From Papillibacter sp. (GTDB lineage: Bacteria; Bacillota; Clostridia; Oscillospirales; Oscillospiraceae), in contig DUPW01000015.1 of assembly GCA_012838125.1 (NCBI GenBank), forward strand, positions 1-41,949: a stretch of DNA of 41,949 nucleotides, written 5' to 3'. This document shows positions 9,976 through 18,605 of this stretch, in pieces; the stretch's first letter is position 1; each line of letters begins with the position of its first letter. The position numbers were made by a program, and so were the translations under genes. A model generated the notes under the pieces. The model was not told the origin of the DNA and ran no database searches. It saw only the letters and a list, made by a program, of their open reading frames with translations.

Positions 9976-10020
9976 TCATAAAATTTGAACGAAAAAGCTC
10001 ACATAGCGTCGAATAATAGG

Positions 10021-10036
10021 TTGAATCAGGATTCAA
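10021..10036. repeat. TTGAATCAGGATTCAA dyad (18 bp perfect when extended to GTTGAATCAGGATTCAAC)
   Basis: Read directly. Confidence 0.85.
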
Positions 10037-10083
10037 CGACTATTGAAACCCTTGCAAATACGACATTTTTCCTCTTATCGCAT

Positions 10084-10387
10084 TATAATTGCGGGGAAAG
10101 GGCGCACATTTTGAAAAGCCCTTGTGCGCTGCTGATTGAATTTATCGAAAGCCTGTGTTAATCTGAGAAAAACGTCTCTTTATGGAATAAATGGGCAAAA
10201 TCGATTGCGCCAAACGGCGCAATCGGGTTTGAAAAACGCATGAGTGTGGGCAGGTTTCAGCACAATGGCGCAGTCTTCGCACACTCCGGTATATTCGATT
10301 TTTGGCATTGCGGGAGTTCGTGAGTTACTGTACATTGGCGCATCTATCACGCACGGGCCGGCGCAATAGATTTTGGGAGGGAGCGTA
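10084..10387 (+). promoter_or_regulatory. Putative promoter (-10 TATAAT at 10084-10089, weak -35) and ~290-nt structured leader of asparaginase
   Basis: 10-bp perfect hairpin CGATTGCGCC-AAAC-GGCGCAATCG (10202-10225); interleaved complements AAGGGC/GCCCTT and GCAC/GTGC (10098-10127); no credible ORF. Confidence 0.45.
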
Positions 10388-11422
10388 TTGAGAAACATCC
10401 TCGTTGTCTTCACGGGGGGCACCATCGGCAGCGCCCCGCAAGGCGGCGTCATTGACGTCAACAGCAAAACAGGAAGCGAGCTTTTGGAGCGCTACTGGCG
10501 CGAAGCGGGGGGCGCAGATGTTCAGTTTCACGTTATCCGCCCCATGGAGATGCTCAGCGAAAACTGCACGCCCGCCCACTGGCAAACGCTTGTTGCGGCG
10601 CTGGACGGCGCCGACATGGCGCAATACGACGGCGTCGTCATCACCCACGGGTCGGACACCCTCTCATACACCGCCGCTCTTCTGGGCTATCTCTACGGGA
10701 GCCTTGGCATCCCCATTGTATTAACAGCAAGCGGCACGCCCTTGTCCGACCCGCGGACAAACGGGGTGCGCAATTTCGCCGCTGCCGTGGCGCTGATAAA
10801 AAACGAGAATTTGCCCGGCGTTTTCGTCGTGTACGAAAACAGCCGCGGCGTAATGGATGTCTTCCTCGCCACACGCCTTGTGGAGGCGGATTTATACGCC
10901 GATGATTTTTCCGGTTTCGATGGCGGCCCTTTGGGCGCCATGGAGGACGGGCGCCTGAATCTCCACAGCCGTATGGGGAACCCGACGCGTCAGGAACTTG
11001 CTGCGCCAAGGGCTCCGGTTACGGCCCCGCGCACTTTTCAAAACGAAGTCCTGGCGATATCGCCTTACCCGGGGCTTGACTATACACTCTTTGACCTCAG
11101 CCAATCGAATGTGAAAGCCGTACTCCACCGCCTGTACCACTCGGCCACGGCCTGCTCCCACCCCGGCCGGCACGGACTGCAGGAGTTTATCCGCCGGTGC
11201 CGGGCGGAGGGGGTTGAGGTATTCCTCCAGTCTGTAAAGGGCGGGCGGGAATTGTATGTCACGACCCACGAGATGCTTCAGGCGGGGGCTGTGGCTCTTC
11301 CCCTGATGTCCTTTGAAGCGGCGTACACGAAGCTGTATCTGGCGACCAACCAAAGGGAGATGCCCCTCCGGAAGTTTATGCTCCGACCGCTGTATTTTGA
11401 GTTTTTAAGTGAGGGAATTTGA
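10388..11422 (+). CDS. Asparaginase
   Basis: RNILVVFTGGTIGS, ITHGSDTLSYTAA; TTG start at 10388 follows GGGAGGGAG. Confidence 0.9.
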   Translation: MRNILVVFTGGTIGSAPQGGVIDVNSKTGSELLERYWREAGGADVQFHVIRPMEMLSENCTPAHWQTLVAALDGADMAQYDGVVITHGSDTLSYTAALLGYLYGSLGIPIVLTASGTPLSDPRTNGVRNFAAAVALIKNENLPGVFVVYENSRGVMDVFLATRLVEADLYADDFSGFDGGPLGAMEDGRLNLHSRMGNPTRQELAAPRAPVTAPRTFQNEVLAISPYPGLDYTLFDLSQSNVKAVLHRLYHSATACSHPGRHGLQEFIRRCRAEGVEVFLQSVKGGRELYVTTHEMLQAGAVALPLMSFEAAYTKLYLATNQREMPLRKFMLRPLYFEFLSEGI

Positions 11423-11425
11423 CAG

Positions 11426-11957
11426 ATGAGAGAGAGAAGCCCCGCCGCCCTTCGGTTTGAGCCCATGGCGGAGAAATATCTGCCGGAGGTGCTGGCCATA
11501 TATAATGACTATGTGGTCAATACCACGGTGACCTTTCACATTAAGCCGCTCACCATGGACGAGATGCGCACCCTCGTGTTTCACCCGGACCCCCGGCACG
11601 CCACTTTCGTCATAATCCTAGACGGCGCAGTAATCGGGTACGTGGGTCTGTCGGTGCACCACCTTCGGGAGGCGTACCGAGACACGGCGGACATAGCGGT
11701 TTACATAAAAAAAAGAAAACCGCGGTGCGGGAATCGGGGAGGCGGCGGTACGGTTTATCGAGAAGTATGCAAAGGAGCGCGGTTTTCGCGCGCTGATTGC
11801 CGCCATCAGCGGGGAGAACACCCGCAGCATCGCCCTGTTTCGCCGGCTGGGCTATTTTCAGTGCGCCCATTACAGGAAAGTGGGCGAGAAGTTCGGGCGG
11901 CTGCTGGACGTCATCGATTTTGAAAAGCTCATCGGTGAAGATGCGGTAAACGAATAG
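11426..11957 (+). pseudogene. GNAT N-acetyltransferase (phosphinothricin acetyltransferase-like) with a frameshift in an A8 run
   Basis: Frame 1 ...RDTADIAVYIKK; after the A run another frame continues ENRGAGIGEAAVRFIEKYAKERGFRALIAAISGENTRSIALFRRLGYF... to a stop at 11957. Confidence 0.82.
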
Positions 11958-11995
11958 AAAAGACGGCAGAATTACCTTTGATTCTGCCGTCTTTT
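11958..11995 (+). terminator. Rho-independent terminator
   Basis: AAAAGACGGCAGAAT / ATTCTGCCGTCTTTT, 8-nt loop. Confidence 0.88.
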
Positions 11996-12392
11996 ATGTA
12001 AACGCTACGAGTAGCTTATGTTAACGATGCCCACGGGCGCGAAGGGTGCAATGTGAAAGATGCTTGCGTATTTCTGTAAGTTCGTTGGCCCGTTTCGGCT
12101 CAGCGCTTGACGCTATGATGGGCGATGTGCCTGCTCACTTAAACTGCTGCGGCAAAATGCCGATGCGATGTGGCCGTCAAAGCGCCGCCTTGGGCAAAAC
12201 ACCGCGCAGGAAAGGCGCAGAGTGTATGCGGGCTGACTTCATAATGCCGCCGAGAGCCGGATTTGAGAAAAAAGACATTGCACAGTCGTTATACTCCGCA
12301 ATAAGTGTGGCCGCTTCGCGGAAAAGGCGTTCTCGGATGCGTCACGGCAGTGCGAGCGGAGCCGCTCGGTATGGCTGGGGCGCATCTTCTTT

Positions 12393-14336
12393 TTACGAAC
12401 TGAACCGCCCAATGTTGCGGGCCGCGGCGTCAGCCATGGACGTGGCCTGCATGATGTTTTTCGGTTCGGTGCAGTCGCCCACGACGTAAAACTCCGGTGC
12501 GCAGGAGGAGAGGGCATATGCCTCCTCTGACAGCGGCACCTGACCCACGGCGCATACCACGGTGTTGGCGGGGAAGAACACCGTCTCTCCGTCCCGCTCC
12601 GCCGAGACGCCCTTTTCGTCAATGGCGAGGGCCTTCGTGGAGAGGGAGGTCTTGATGCCAAGTCGCTGGATTTCCACATCGAGGGCCATTTGATGGAGGA
12701 CGTTGCCGCCGCTGTTGAGGGCGGGCTGCATCTCCACGATTGTCACGTCGCGCCCCATGCCGGCAAGGTAGACGGCCAGTTCCTGACCCACAAGGCCGCC
12801 TCCCAGCACCACAACCCGCTCACCGGCCTGATCCGGTGCGCCGTACATCCCCTCGGCGGTGAAAACGTGGGGCAAATCCGCCCCAGAAATCGGCAGGCAC
12901 ACAGGACGGGCGCCGAGGGCGGCGATGATGACGTCGGGCTTTATTTCCTCGGCGTATTCGGGTGTTACCTCCGTGTTCAGGCGCACCTCCACCCCCGCCT
13001 TTTCCACCATGCGGACCTGATAGTCCAGATATTCCTTGATTTTCTTCTTAAAGGGCACATGGTCTTCACAGCGCAGAACGCCGCCGAGTTTGTCGCTCTT
13101 TTCGCAGAGGATGACCTTGTGGCCGTTTCTCGCCGCGGTGACGGCCGCCTGCAACCCGCCGACGCCGCCGCCTGCGATGAGAACGGTTTTGTTCTCCGCC
13201 GGGGGTTGGGCAAAGCGGTATTCCAGCTCCCGACCGATGAGGGGGTTCACGGCGCAGTACGTCTGGTAGTTTGTGATGATGTGGGAGAAGCAGGCAAGAC
13301 ACCTCAGGCAGGGGCGAACATCCTCACCGGCCCGTGCTTTGCGGGGCAGGTCGGAGTCGGCCATGATGGCCCGGGCCATTTGAATGACGTCTGCCTTGCC
13401 CGAGGCGATAATCTCCTCCATGAGTTCCGGGTCGCAGTGGGCGCCCACGGAGGCCACGGGCGTTTTCACGTGCTTTTTAATCTCCGCGGCGTAAATGATG
13501 TTGGCGCTGTCCTCCATAAAGAGGCTCGGATGCGTCACGGTGAAGACCTCCGGCCGCTCGTGGTGTCCGGCGGAGACGTGGATAAGGTCCACGTGGCCGT
13601 CCAGCATTTTGGCGATGGCGATGCCTTCGTCAAGGTCGTAGCCTAAGGGGGTCACTTCCGAGCCGCTGATGCGGATTTCAATGGGGAACCCGGGGCCAAC
13701 GGCCCGGCGCACCGCCTGACAGACGGCGATGGGAAAGCGCATGCGGTTTTCCACTGAGCCGCCCCAGCGGTCCTTCCGCTTGTTGACCTTCGAGGACATA
13801 AACTGGGAAAGAAGCCATCCGTGTCCCCCGTGGAGGGTGACCATGCCGAACCCGCACCGCTTGGCCCGTGCCGCCGCAGCGGCAAAGGCCTCGATGATGT
13901 ACTCAATAACGTCCTCCGGCATTTCGTAATAGACGTTGCCTTCACTGTCCACCCCCTCGGAAGGGCCGTAGATGACCTCGCCCCTTTCACGGGATAAGTG
14001 GGCGTAGATGCCCGTGTGCTGCAGCTCCACGGAGGCCACCGCCCCGTGGCGCCGGATGGCGCCGGCCAGCTGGTTCATGACGCGTTCACAGGCCGGATCG
14101 TCAAAGGAGAGGGTGGGCTCACGGGACTTGCCGAGTTTTGAGTCTACAACGCAGTCGCCCAGACAGACGGAGGCCGCGCCGCCGATGGCTTTCTGCTCGA
14201 AGAACGCGATATCGTTCTCGTTGCTCCAGGAGAGATTCTCAAAGATTCGCCCGGAAATGGGAGCCCCGAACAGGCGGTTTTTAAAAACGGTGTTGCCGAG
14301 TCGAATCGGCTCAAAAAGATGGGGGTACTTGAGCAT
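12393..14336 (-). CDS. Old-yellow-enzyme-type NADH:flavin/2,4-dienoyl-CoA or enoate reductase with [4Fe-4S] and FAD/NAD domains
   Basis: FKNRLFGAPISG, HGGHGWLLSQFMS, CLRCLACF...C, VLIAGGGVGGLQAAVTAARNGHKV; 647 aa. Confidence 0.9.
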   Translation of the reverse strand: MLKYPHLFEPIRLGNTVFKNRLFGAPISGRIFENLSWSNENDIAFFEQKAIGGAASVCLGDCVVDSKLGKSREPTLSFDDPACERVMNQLAGAIRRHGAVASVELQHTGIYAHLSRERGEVIYGPSEGVDSEGNVYYEMPEDVIEYIIEAFAAAAARAKRCGFGMVTLHGGHGWLLSQFMSSKVNKRKDRWGGSVENRMRFPIAVCQAVRRAVGPGFPIEIRISGSEVTPLGYDLDEGIAIAKMLDGHVDLIHVSAGHHERPEVFTVTHPSLFMEDSANIIYAAEIKKHVKTPVASVGAHCDPELMEEIIASGKADVIQMARAIMADSDLPRKARAGEDVRPCLRCLACFSHIITNYQTYCAVNPLIGRELEYRFAQPPAENKTVLIAGGGVGGLQAAVTAARNGHKVILCEKSDKLGGVLRCEDHVPFKKKIKEYLDYQVRMVEKAGVEVRLNTEVTPEYAEEIKPDVIIAALGARPVCLPISGADLPHVFTAEGMYGAPDQAGERVVVLGGGLVGQELAVYLAGMGRDVTIVEMQPALNSGGNVLHQMALDVEIQRLGIKTSLSTKALAIDEKGVSAERDGETVFFPANTVVCAVGQVPLSEEAYALSSCAPEFYVVGDCTEPKNIMQATSMADAAARNIGRFSS

Positions 14337-14437
14337 TGCACATATCTCCTTTCAGTGCGTTGAGATATTTTTAGACCGTATCTGATGAGACAATGGTACT
14401 ACATATTTCCATCAAAAACCAAGACAGAAAAAGAAAA

Positions 14438-14454
14438 CCCCGCAAATGGCAGGG
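14438..14454 (-). terminator. Weak terminator hairpin downstream of the response regulator
   Basis: Minus strand CCCTGC-CATTT-GCGGGG followed by TTTTCTTTTT. Confidence 0.5.
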
Positions 14455-14468
14455 CATGGACAAAAATG

Positions 14469-15557
14469 TCAATGCAGGGGGGCGACGAGTTTTTTAATAT
14501 GTTCCTCGGGCGGGATGCCCAGCTCGTGTCGCATCATGTGTTCGTATTCTTCATAGAGCCGAAGGGCCGCGGCCTTCTGGCCGGATTTCATGTAAAACCG
14601 AAGCAGAACCTCCACAGTGTGCTCTTCGTAGGGGTCCTTGAGGTAGGCCTTGCGCAGGACGCTTTCCGCCTTCGTAAACTCCTCCGCTTTGAAATAGAGC
14701 CTTCCCAGACGGAGGGCGATTTCGACGCAACGTTTTTGTAATATCTCCCGCTGCAAAAGAACCCAGTCCCAGTCTTCGCCCTCCATGAAATCGTGTTTGA
14801 GCAGATTATAGAGGGCCTCTAAGTCGGCAAGGGACTTGTCCGCCTTTGAGTAGAGTTTTTCGTACTGGTCGTAATCGACTTCGACGGAATCTGACAGCAT
14901 CATGGAATAGCTTCCGGCAATTTTCATCACCGATGGACAGATTTTATAGCCTTCCAGACTTTTTCTGATATAATAAATACTGTTATGCAGATACCTTGCG
15001 GCGCGGCTGGGCTCCGTGTCCGGCCAGAGCAGCTCGATAATCTCGTCCCGGGAGACGACGCTGCCCCGGTGATGGACGAGGAGGGCCGCCAGCTCCTTCG
15101 ATTTTTCCGTCCGCCAGCGGACGGGGGCGGCCTCCGGCCGGGAGATGGTAAACTTCCCGAAGCATGTAACGCGCAGGTGATCCGTCTCCGGTGGCGCGTG
15201 TTTTTTCAGGACGCGCTGCATAGTCAGGTCAAACCGGGGTTTCATGATGGGTTTGACGAGATAGTCCGTGGCGTTGATTTCAAAGGCCTCGATGGCGTAA
15301 TTATCGTACGCTGTGGTGAAGATAATGTCCGTATCGGGGCTGATGGCGAGGATTTTCTTCGCCGTATCCATTCCGGAAAGGGCGCCCATGCGAATGTCGA
15401 GGAACACGATGTGGGGGGAGCTAGATTCCATCCGCGCGAGGGCTTCCGCCGGGTCTGTAAAGGAGCCGATGAGCTCGACTTCAGGATACGCGCCGATAAA
15501 GTGTTCCACCACGCGTATCGAGGGCAAATCGTCATCTATGACAATGGCTTTAATCAT
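14469..15557 (-). CDS. Response regulator with receiver plus SARP-type winged helix/BTAD domain
   Basis: MIKAIVIDDDLPSIRVVE, IVFLDIRMG, LVKPI; C-terminal HLRVTCFGKF...ELLWPDTEP...YEEYEHMMRHELGIPPEE; AAGGAGG RBS. Confidence 0.9.
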   Translation of the reverse strand: MIKAIVIDDDLPSIRVVEHFIGAYPEVELIGSFTDPAEALARMESSSPHIVFLDIRMGALSGMDTAKKILAISPDTDIIFTTAYDNYAIEAFEINATDYLVKPIMKPRFDLTMQRVLKKHAPPETDHLRVTCFGKFTISRPEAAPVRWRTEKSKELAALLVHHRGSVVSRDEIIELLWPDTEPSRAARYLHNSIYYIRKSLEGYKICPSVMKIAGSYSMMLSDSVEVDYDQYEKLYSKADKSLADLEALYNLLKHDFMEGEDWDWVLLQREILQKRCVEIALRLGRLYFKAEEFTKAESVLRKAYLKDPYEEHTVEVLLRFYMKSGQKAAALRLYEEYEHMMRHELGIPPEEHIKKLVAPLH

Positions 15558-15703
15558 TTTGGCGCACCTCCTTCCAAACTGGCAGAGATAAAACTGAGAA
15601 TGATGCCTGATTATATAACGGTTGGAAGAAAAAAGCAACATAGGGTCTTTGAGAGTATTGGGGAAAATATTGGAAAAGGCCGGATGATCACGCAAAGCGG
15701 GGG

Positions 15704-18559
15704 ATGAGAGCCATGGCGGTGAAACGGAAAAAAAAGAAAATAAAGCTCTATGACTTTATCTGGCAGGCGTACTACAAGACCGTCATTATCCCGCTATTGC
15801 TCATCGAAGTGCTTCTTGTGATGAGCTATTTCGCCGCGAACAACTGGGTTAAAAACGAGATGTCGGTCCACGTCATGGAGCAGGCGGATACACAGCTCAA
15901 CGAAGCCGCCCGATTGCAGGCGGAGCTTATCAACGTGCAGCTGCACGGCGTTGCAAACGACACGGTGCTGCTGTCCGAGGCGATGTCCCGTGCGCTGCAG
16001 CAGCCTGCGCAGCTTACCGAAAAGGACCAAAAACGCTTGGCCTATTCGCCCAGCGGGGAGTTTTTTACCACGCAGGACACCGGGGGCATCAGTGTCTATT
16101 ATAACGGAATTGTGCCCGTTGAGGAAGAGCAGCGCCAGAAAGTGGCCCGGGTGCTCACGCTGGAGACGTTTATTGAGAGCGTCGCCAAACGCAACGATTT
16201 AATCGCCGCCTCGTACTTCTTTTCCCACGACGGGCTCATCACATACTATCCCTATCTGGACCCTGCCACGCGCTTTGTGCCGAAATTTGATATAACGCAG
16301 TACAACTTCTACTATGAGACGGGGCCGGAATACAACCCGGAGCGTGAGGTGCGCTGGACGACGGCGTACGGCAGCTTTTCAGGGCTGGGCTACATGATTT
16401 CAGCCGTGGCGCCTGTGTACATCGGCGACAACATGGAGGGCATCTACTGTTCGGACATCCTCGTCAGCCATATCACGAAGCAGATTGAGGAGATGGAGAC
16501 GCCCTGGGGCGGATACGCGATTTTAATAGGAGACGGGGGCAACGCCATGGCCGTCCCGAAACAGGGGCGCGCCGACTGGGGGATTGACGTACCCACGTCC
16601 ATGCCGCCGAACTGGGCCTCCGCCCTGGAGCGGCGGATTGACATCAACAGCACGGAATTTGCCGACCTTGTGCCACAGATAACCGCAAGCGAAACGGGGT
16701 TTTCCAAGATTACCGTCCGCGGCGAGCCGCGGGTGGTGGCGTGGAACACGGTGGCTGAAACGGGCTGGAAACTGCTTGTGGTCGTCTGCGAGAAGAAGAT
16801 GTATGAAAAAGTCTATACGGTTTCCGAGGGAGTTGAGCGGGTAGGCCTTTTCCTATTGGGGATATCGGTTCTGTTTTTCGTAATCTTTACGGAAGTACAG
16901 CGCCTGCGCTGTGAAGGCTTCAGCAAGAAGGCGAGTACGTCCCTTCTGGAGTTGAACCGCCTCATCAAGCGCATCGCCCAGGGGGATTACTATCAGAAGG
17001 CGCCCGAGGCGCAGACGATTGAAATTGAAGAAACCCTCAAGCTCGTCGCCGAAACGGGCTGGCGCCTTGGGGACACGAACAAGTCCCTGATTCTCATGAA
17101 CAACGAGATTCGCCAGAAGGAGGCGTATCTCAAAGCGGCCCTCAGCTCTGTGGACGACTTTCTCTTGGAAGCCGGGCGGGACGGCGCCGATCTCCACCCC
17201 GTCGTGGCCGGCCCGAAAGCGGAGACGGAGGAATTTGAGCGCCTTCTCCACTGGCTCGGCACCATCGGAACACCTGTGGAGCGGCGCACCATCGCGGCGA
17301 TTAATCAGGTTATCGACACAGGTGAGCCCATGCTCATGGATTTTGAAATCCCCACCCGCTACGGCAAGCGCTGGTATATTTCCCGCCTTGCCCGCATCGA
17401 CGTGGAGCCGCCCCGGGTCATCATCTCCGTGCGGGACAATACAAAGCGCATCGAGATGGAGCACTCCATCATCAGGGCGCGGGACGCCGCGGAAGCGGCC
17501 AGCCGGGCCAAATCCCAGTTTCTATCCAACATGAGCCACGAACTGCGCACGCCCCTCAACGCCATTTTAGGCTTTGCTCAGATTCTGGAGATGGACGGCG
17601 CCGGCAAGCTCACCACCGTTCAGCGTGAATACGTGGGTGAAATCATCAGCGCCGGGCAGCATCTTTTAGGGCTGATTAACGGCGTCCTCGACCTTGCGCG
17701 CATCGAGTCGGGGAAACTGCGCGTTACCGTCGGCGCCGTGAACGTCCGCTCCGTGGTGGACGAGACGGTGACCATCGTCACGCCCTTTGCGGAGAAGAAC
17801 CGGGTGACCGTTCATGTGAGCCCCGCGCCGAGCCTCGTCATTCAGACGGACCGGACGCGCCTGAAGCAGGTTCTCCTCAACCTCCTGACGAACGCGATTA
17901 AGTACAACAAGCCGGGGGGCAGCGTCCACTACTCCTGCACCGTGGAGGGCGAGATTATCCGCTTCCACATTAAAGACACAGGCATCGGCATACGCAAGGA
18001 GGAGATGGACGAGATTTTCAGCCCCTTTACACGCCTTGAGCGCAGCTCGGAGATTGTGGAGGGGACGGGCGTTGGCCTTGCGATTGTCCGCCAGCTTGTG
18101 CAGCTTTTAGGGGGCCGAATCCACGTGGAGAGCACCCTCGGGGAGGGCAGCATCTTTACGGTGGTGCTTCCTTTATATTTAAAGCAAATGGAAGAGCGGA
18201 AACCGGTGAAAGAGAAGAAGATTCTGCACCTTACCTCAAACCGTGAAAGCCGCCTTGCCGTGGCGCGAACGCTCCGGCAGCGCCCGGACGTTCAGTACAC
18301 CGCCGCCGTGGCGGAAGACGGGATTTTGCGCATGAAGGCCTTTTCGCCCCGTCTCGTCCTCGTGGACTACCCTGCGCCGGAGATACCGCCCGAGCTTTTA
18401 GGTGACATGATGAAAACCGCAAAAGAGAACAACATCGCCATCGTCGCCGTAATTTCGCAGGAAACTCAGCGCGCACAAGCCCTGCAGGAGGGATTTTCCG
18501 CCACTGTTACCATGCCGGTTACGGAACGGGCGATTATGCAGCTTTTCGAGTCGATTTAA
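15704..18559 (+). CDS. Membrane sensor histidine kinase (extracytoplasmic Cache-like sensor, HisKA, HATPase, degenerate C-terminal receiver)
   Basis: SQFLSNMSHELRTPLNAILGFAQ, NLLTNAIKYNKPGG, GTGVGLAIVRQLVQLLGGRI; start may be 15713. Confidence 0.92.
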   Translation: MRAMAVKRKKKKIKLYDFIWQAYYKTVIIPLLLIEVLLVMSYFAANNWVKNEMSVHVMEQADTQLNEAARLQAELINVQLHGVANDTVLLSEAMSRALQQPAQLTEKDQKRLAYSPSGEFFTTQDTGGISVYYNGIVPVEEEQRQKVARVLTLETFIESVAKRNDLIAASYFFSHDGLITYYPYLDPATRFVPKFDITQYNFYYETGPEYNPEREVRWTTAYGSFSGLGYMISAVAPVYIGDNMEGIYCSDILVSHITKQIEEMETPWGGYAILIGDGGNAMAVPKQGRADWGIDVPTSMPPNWASALERRIDINSTEFADLVPQITASETGFSKITVRGEPRVVAWNTVAETGWKLLVVVCEKKMYEKVYTVSEGVERVGLFLLGISVLFFVIFTEVQRLRCEGFSKKASTSLLELNRLIKRIAQGDYYQKAPEAQTIEIEETLKLVAETGWRLGDTNKSLILMNNEIRQKEAYLKAALSSVDDFLLEAGRDGADLHPVVAGPKAETEEFERLLHWLGTIGTPVERRTIAAINQVIDTGEPMLMDFEIPTRYGKRWYISRLARIDVEPPRVIISVRDNTKRIEMEHSIIRARDAAEAASRAKSQFLSNMSHELRTPLNAILGFAQILEMDGAGKLTTVQREYVGEIISAGQHLLGLINGVLDLARIESGKLRVTVGAVNVRSVVDETVTIVTPFAEKNRVTVHVSPAPSLVIQTDRTRLKQVLLNLLTNAIKYNKPGGSVHYSCTVEGEIIRFHIKDTGIGIRKEEMDEIFSPFTRLERSSEIVEGTGVGLAIVRQLVQLLGGRIHVESTLGEGSIFTVVLPLYLKQMEERKPVKEKKILHLTSNRESRLAVARTLRQRPDVQYTAAVAEDGILRMKAFSPRLVLVDYPAPEIPPELLGDMMKTAKENNIAIVAVISQETQRAQALQEGFSATVTMPVTERAIMQLFESI

Positions 18560-18605
18560 ACGGAAAACGGGAAACAGGAATAACGAGCGAAGCAGAGCAA
18601 AGGCT

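Noticed and set aside
12000-12392. About 390-bp apparently non-coding gap with small hairpins (e.g. GAGCGGAGCCGCTC)
   Set aside because: No ORF, repeat family or RNA consensus that I could support.
12690-13646. 318-aa plus-strand ORF antisense to the first OYE gene
   Set aside because: Low-complexity shadow translation; sense strand has clear OYE and Fe-S motifs.
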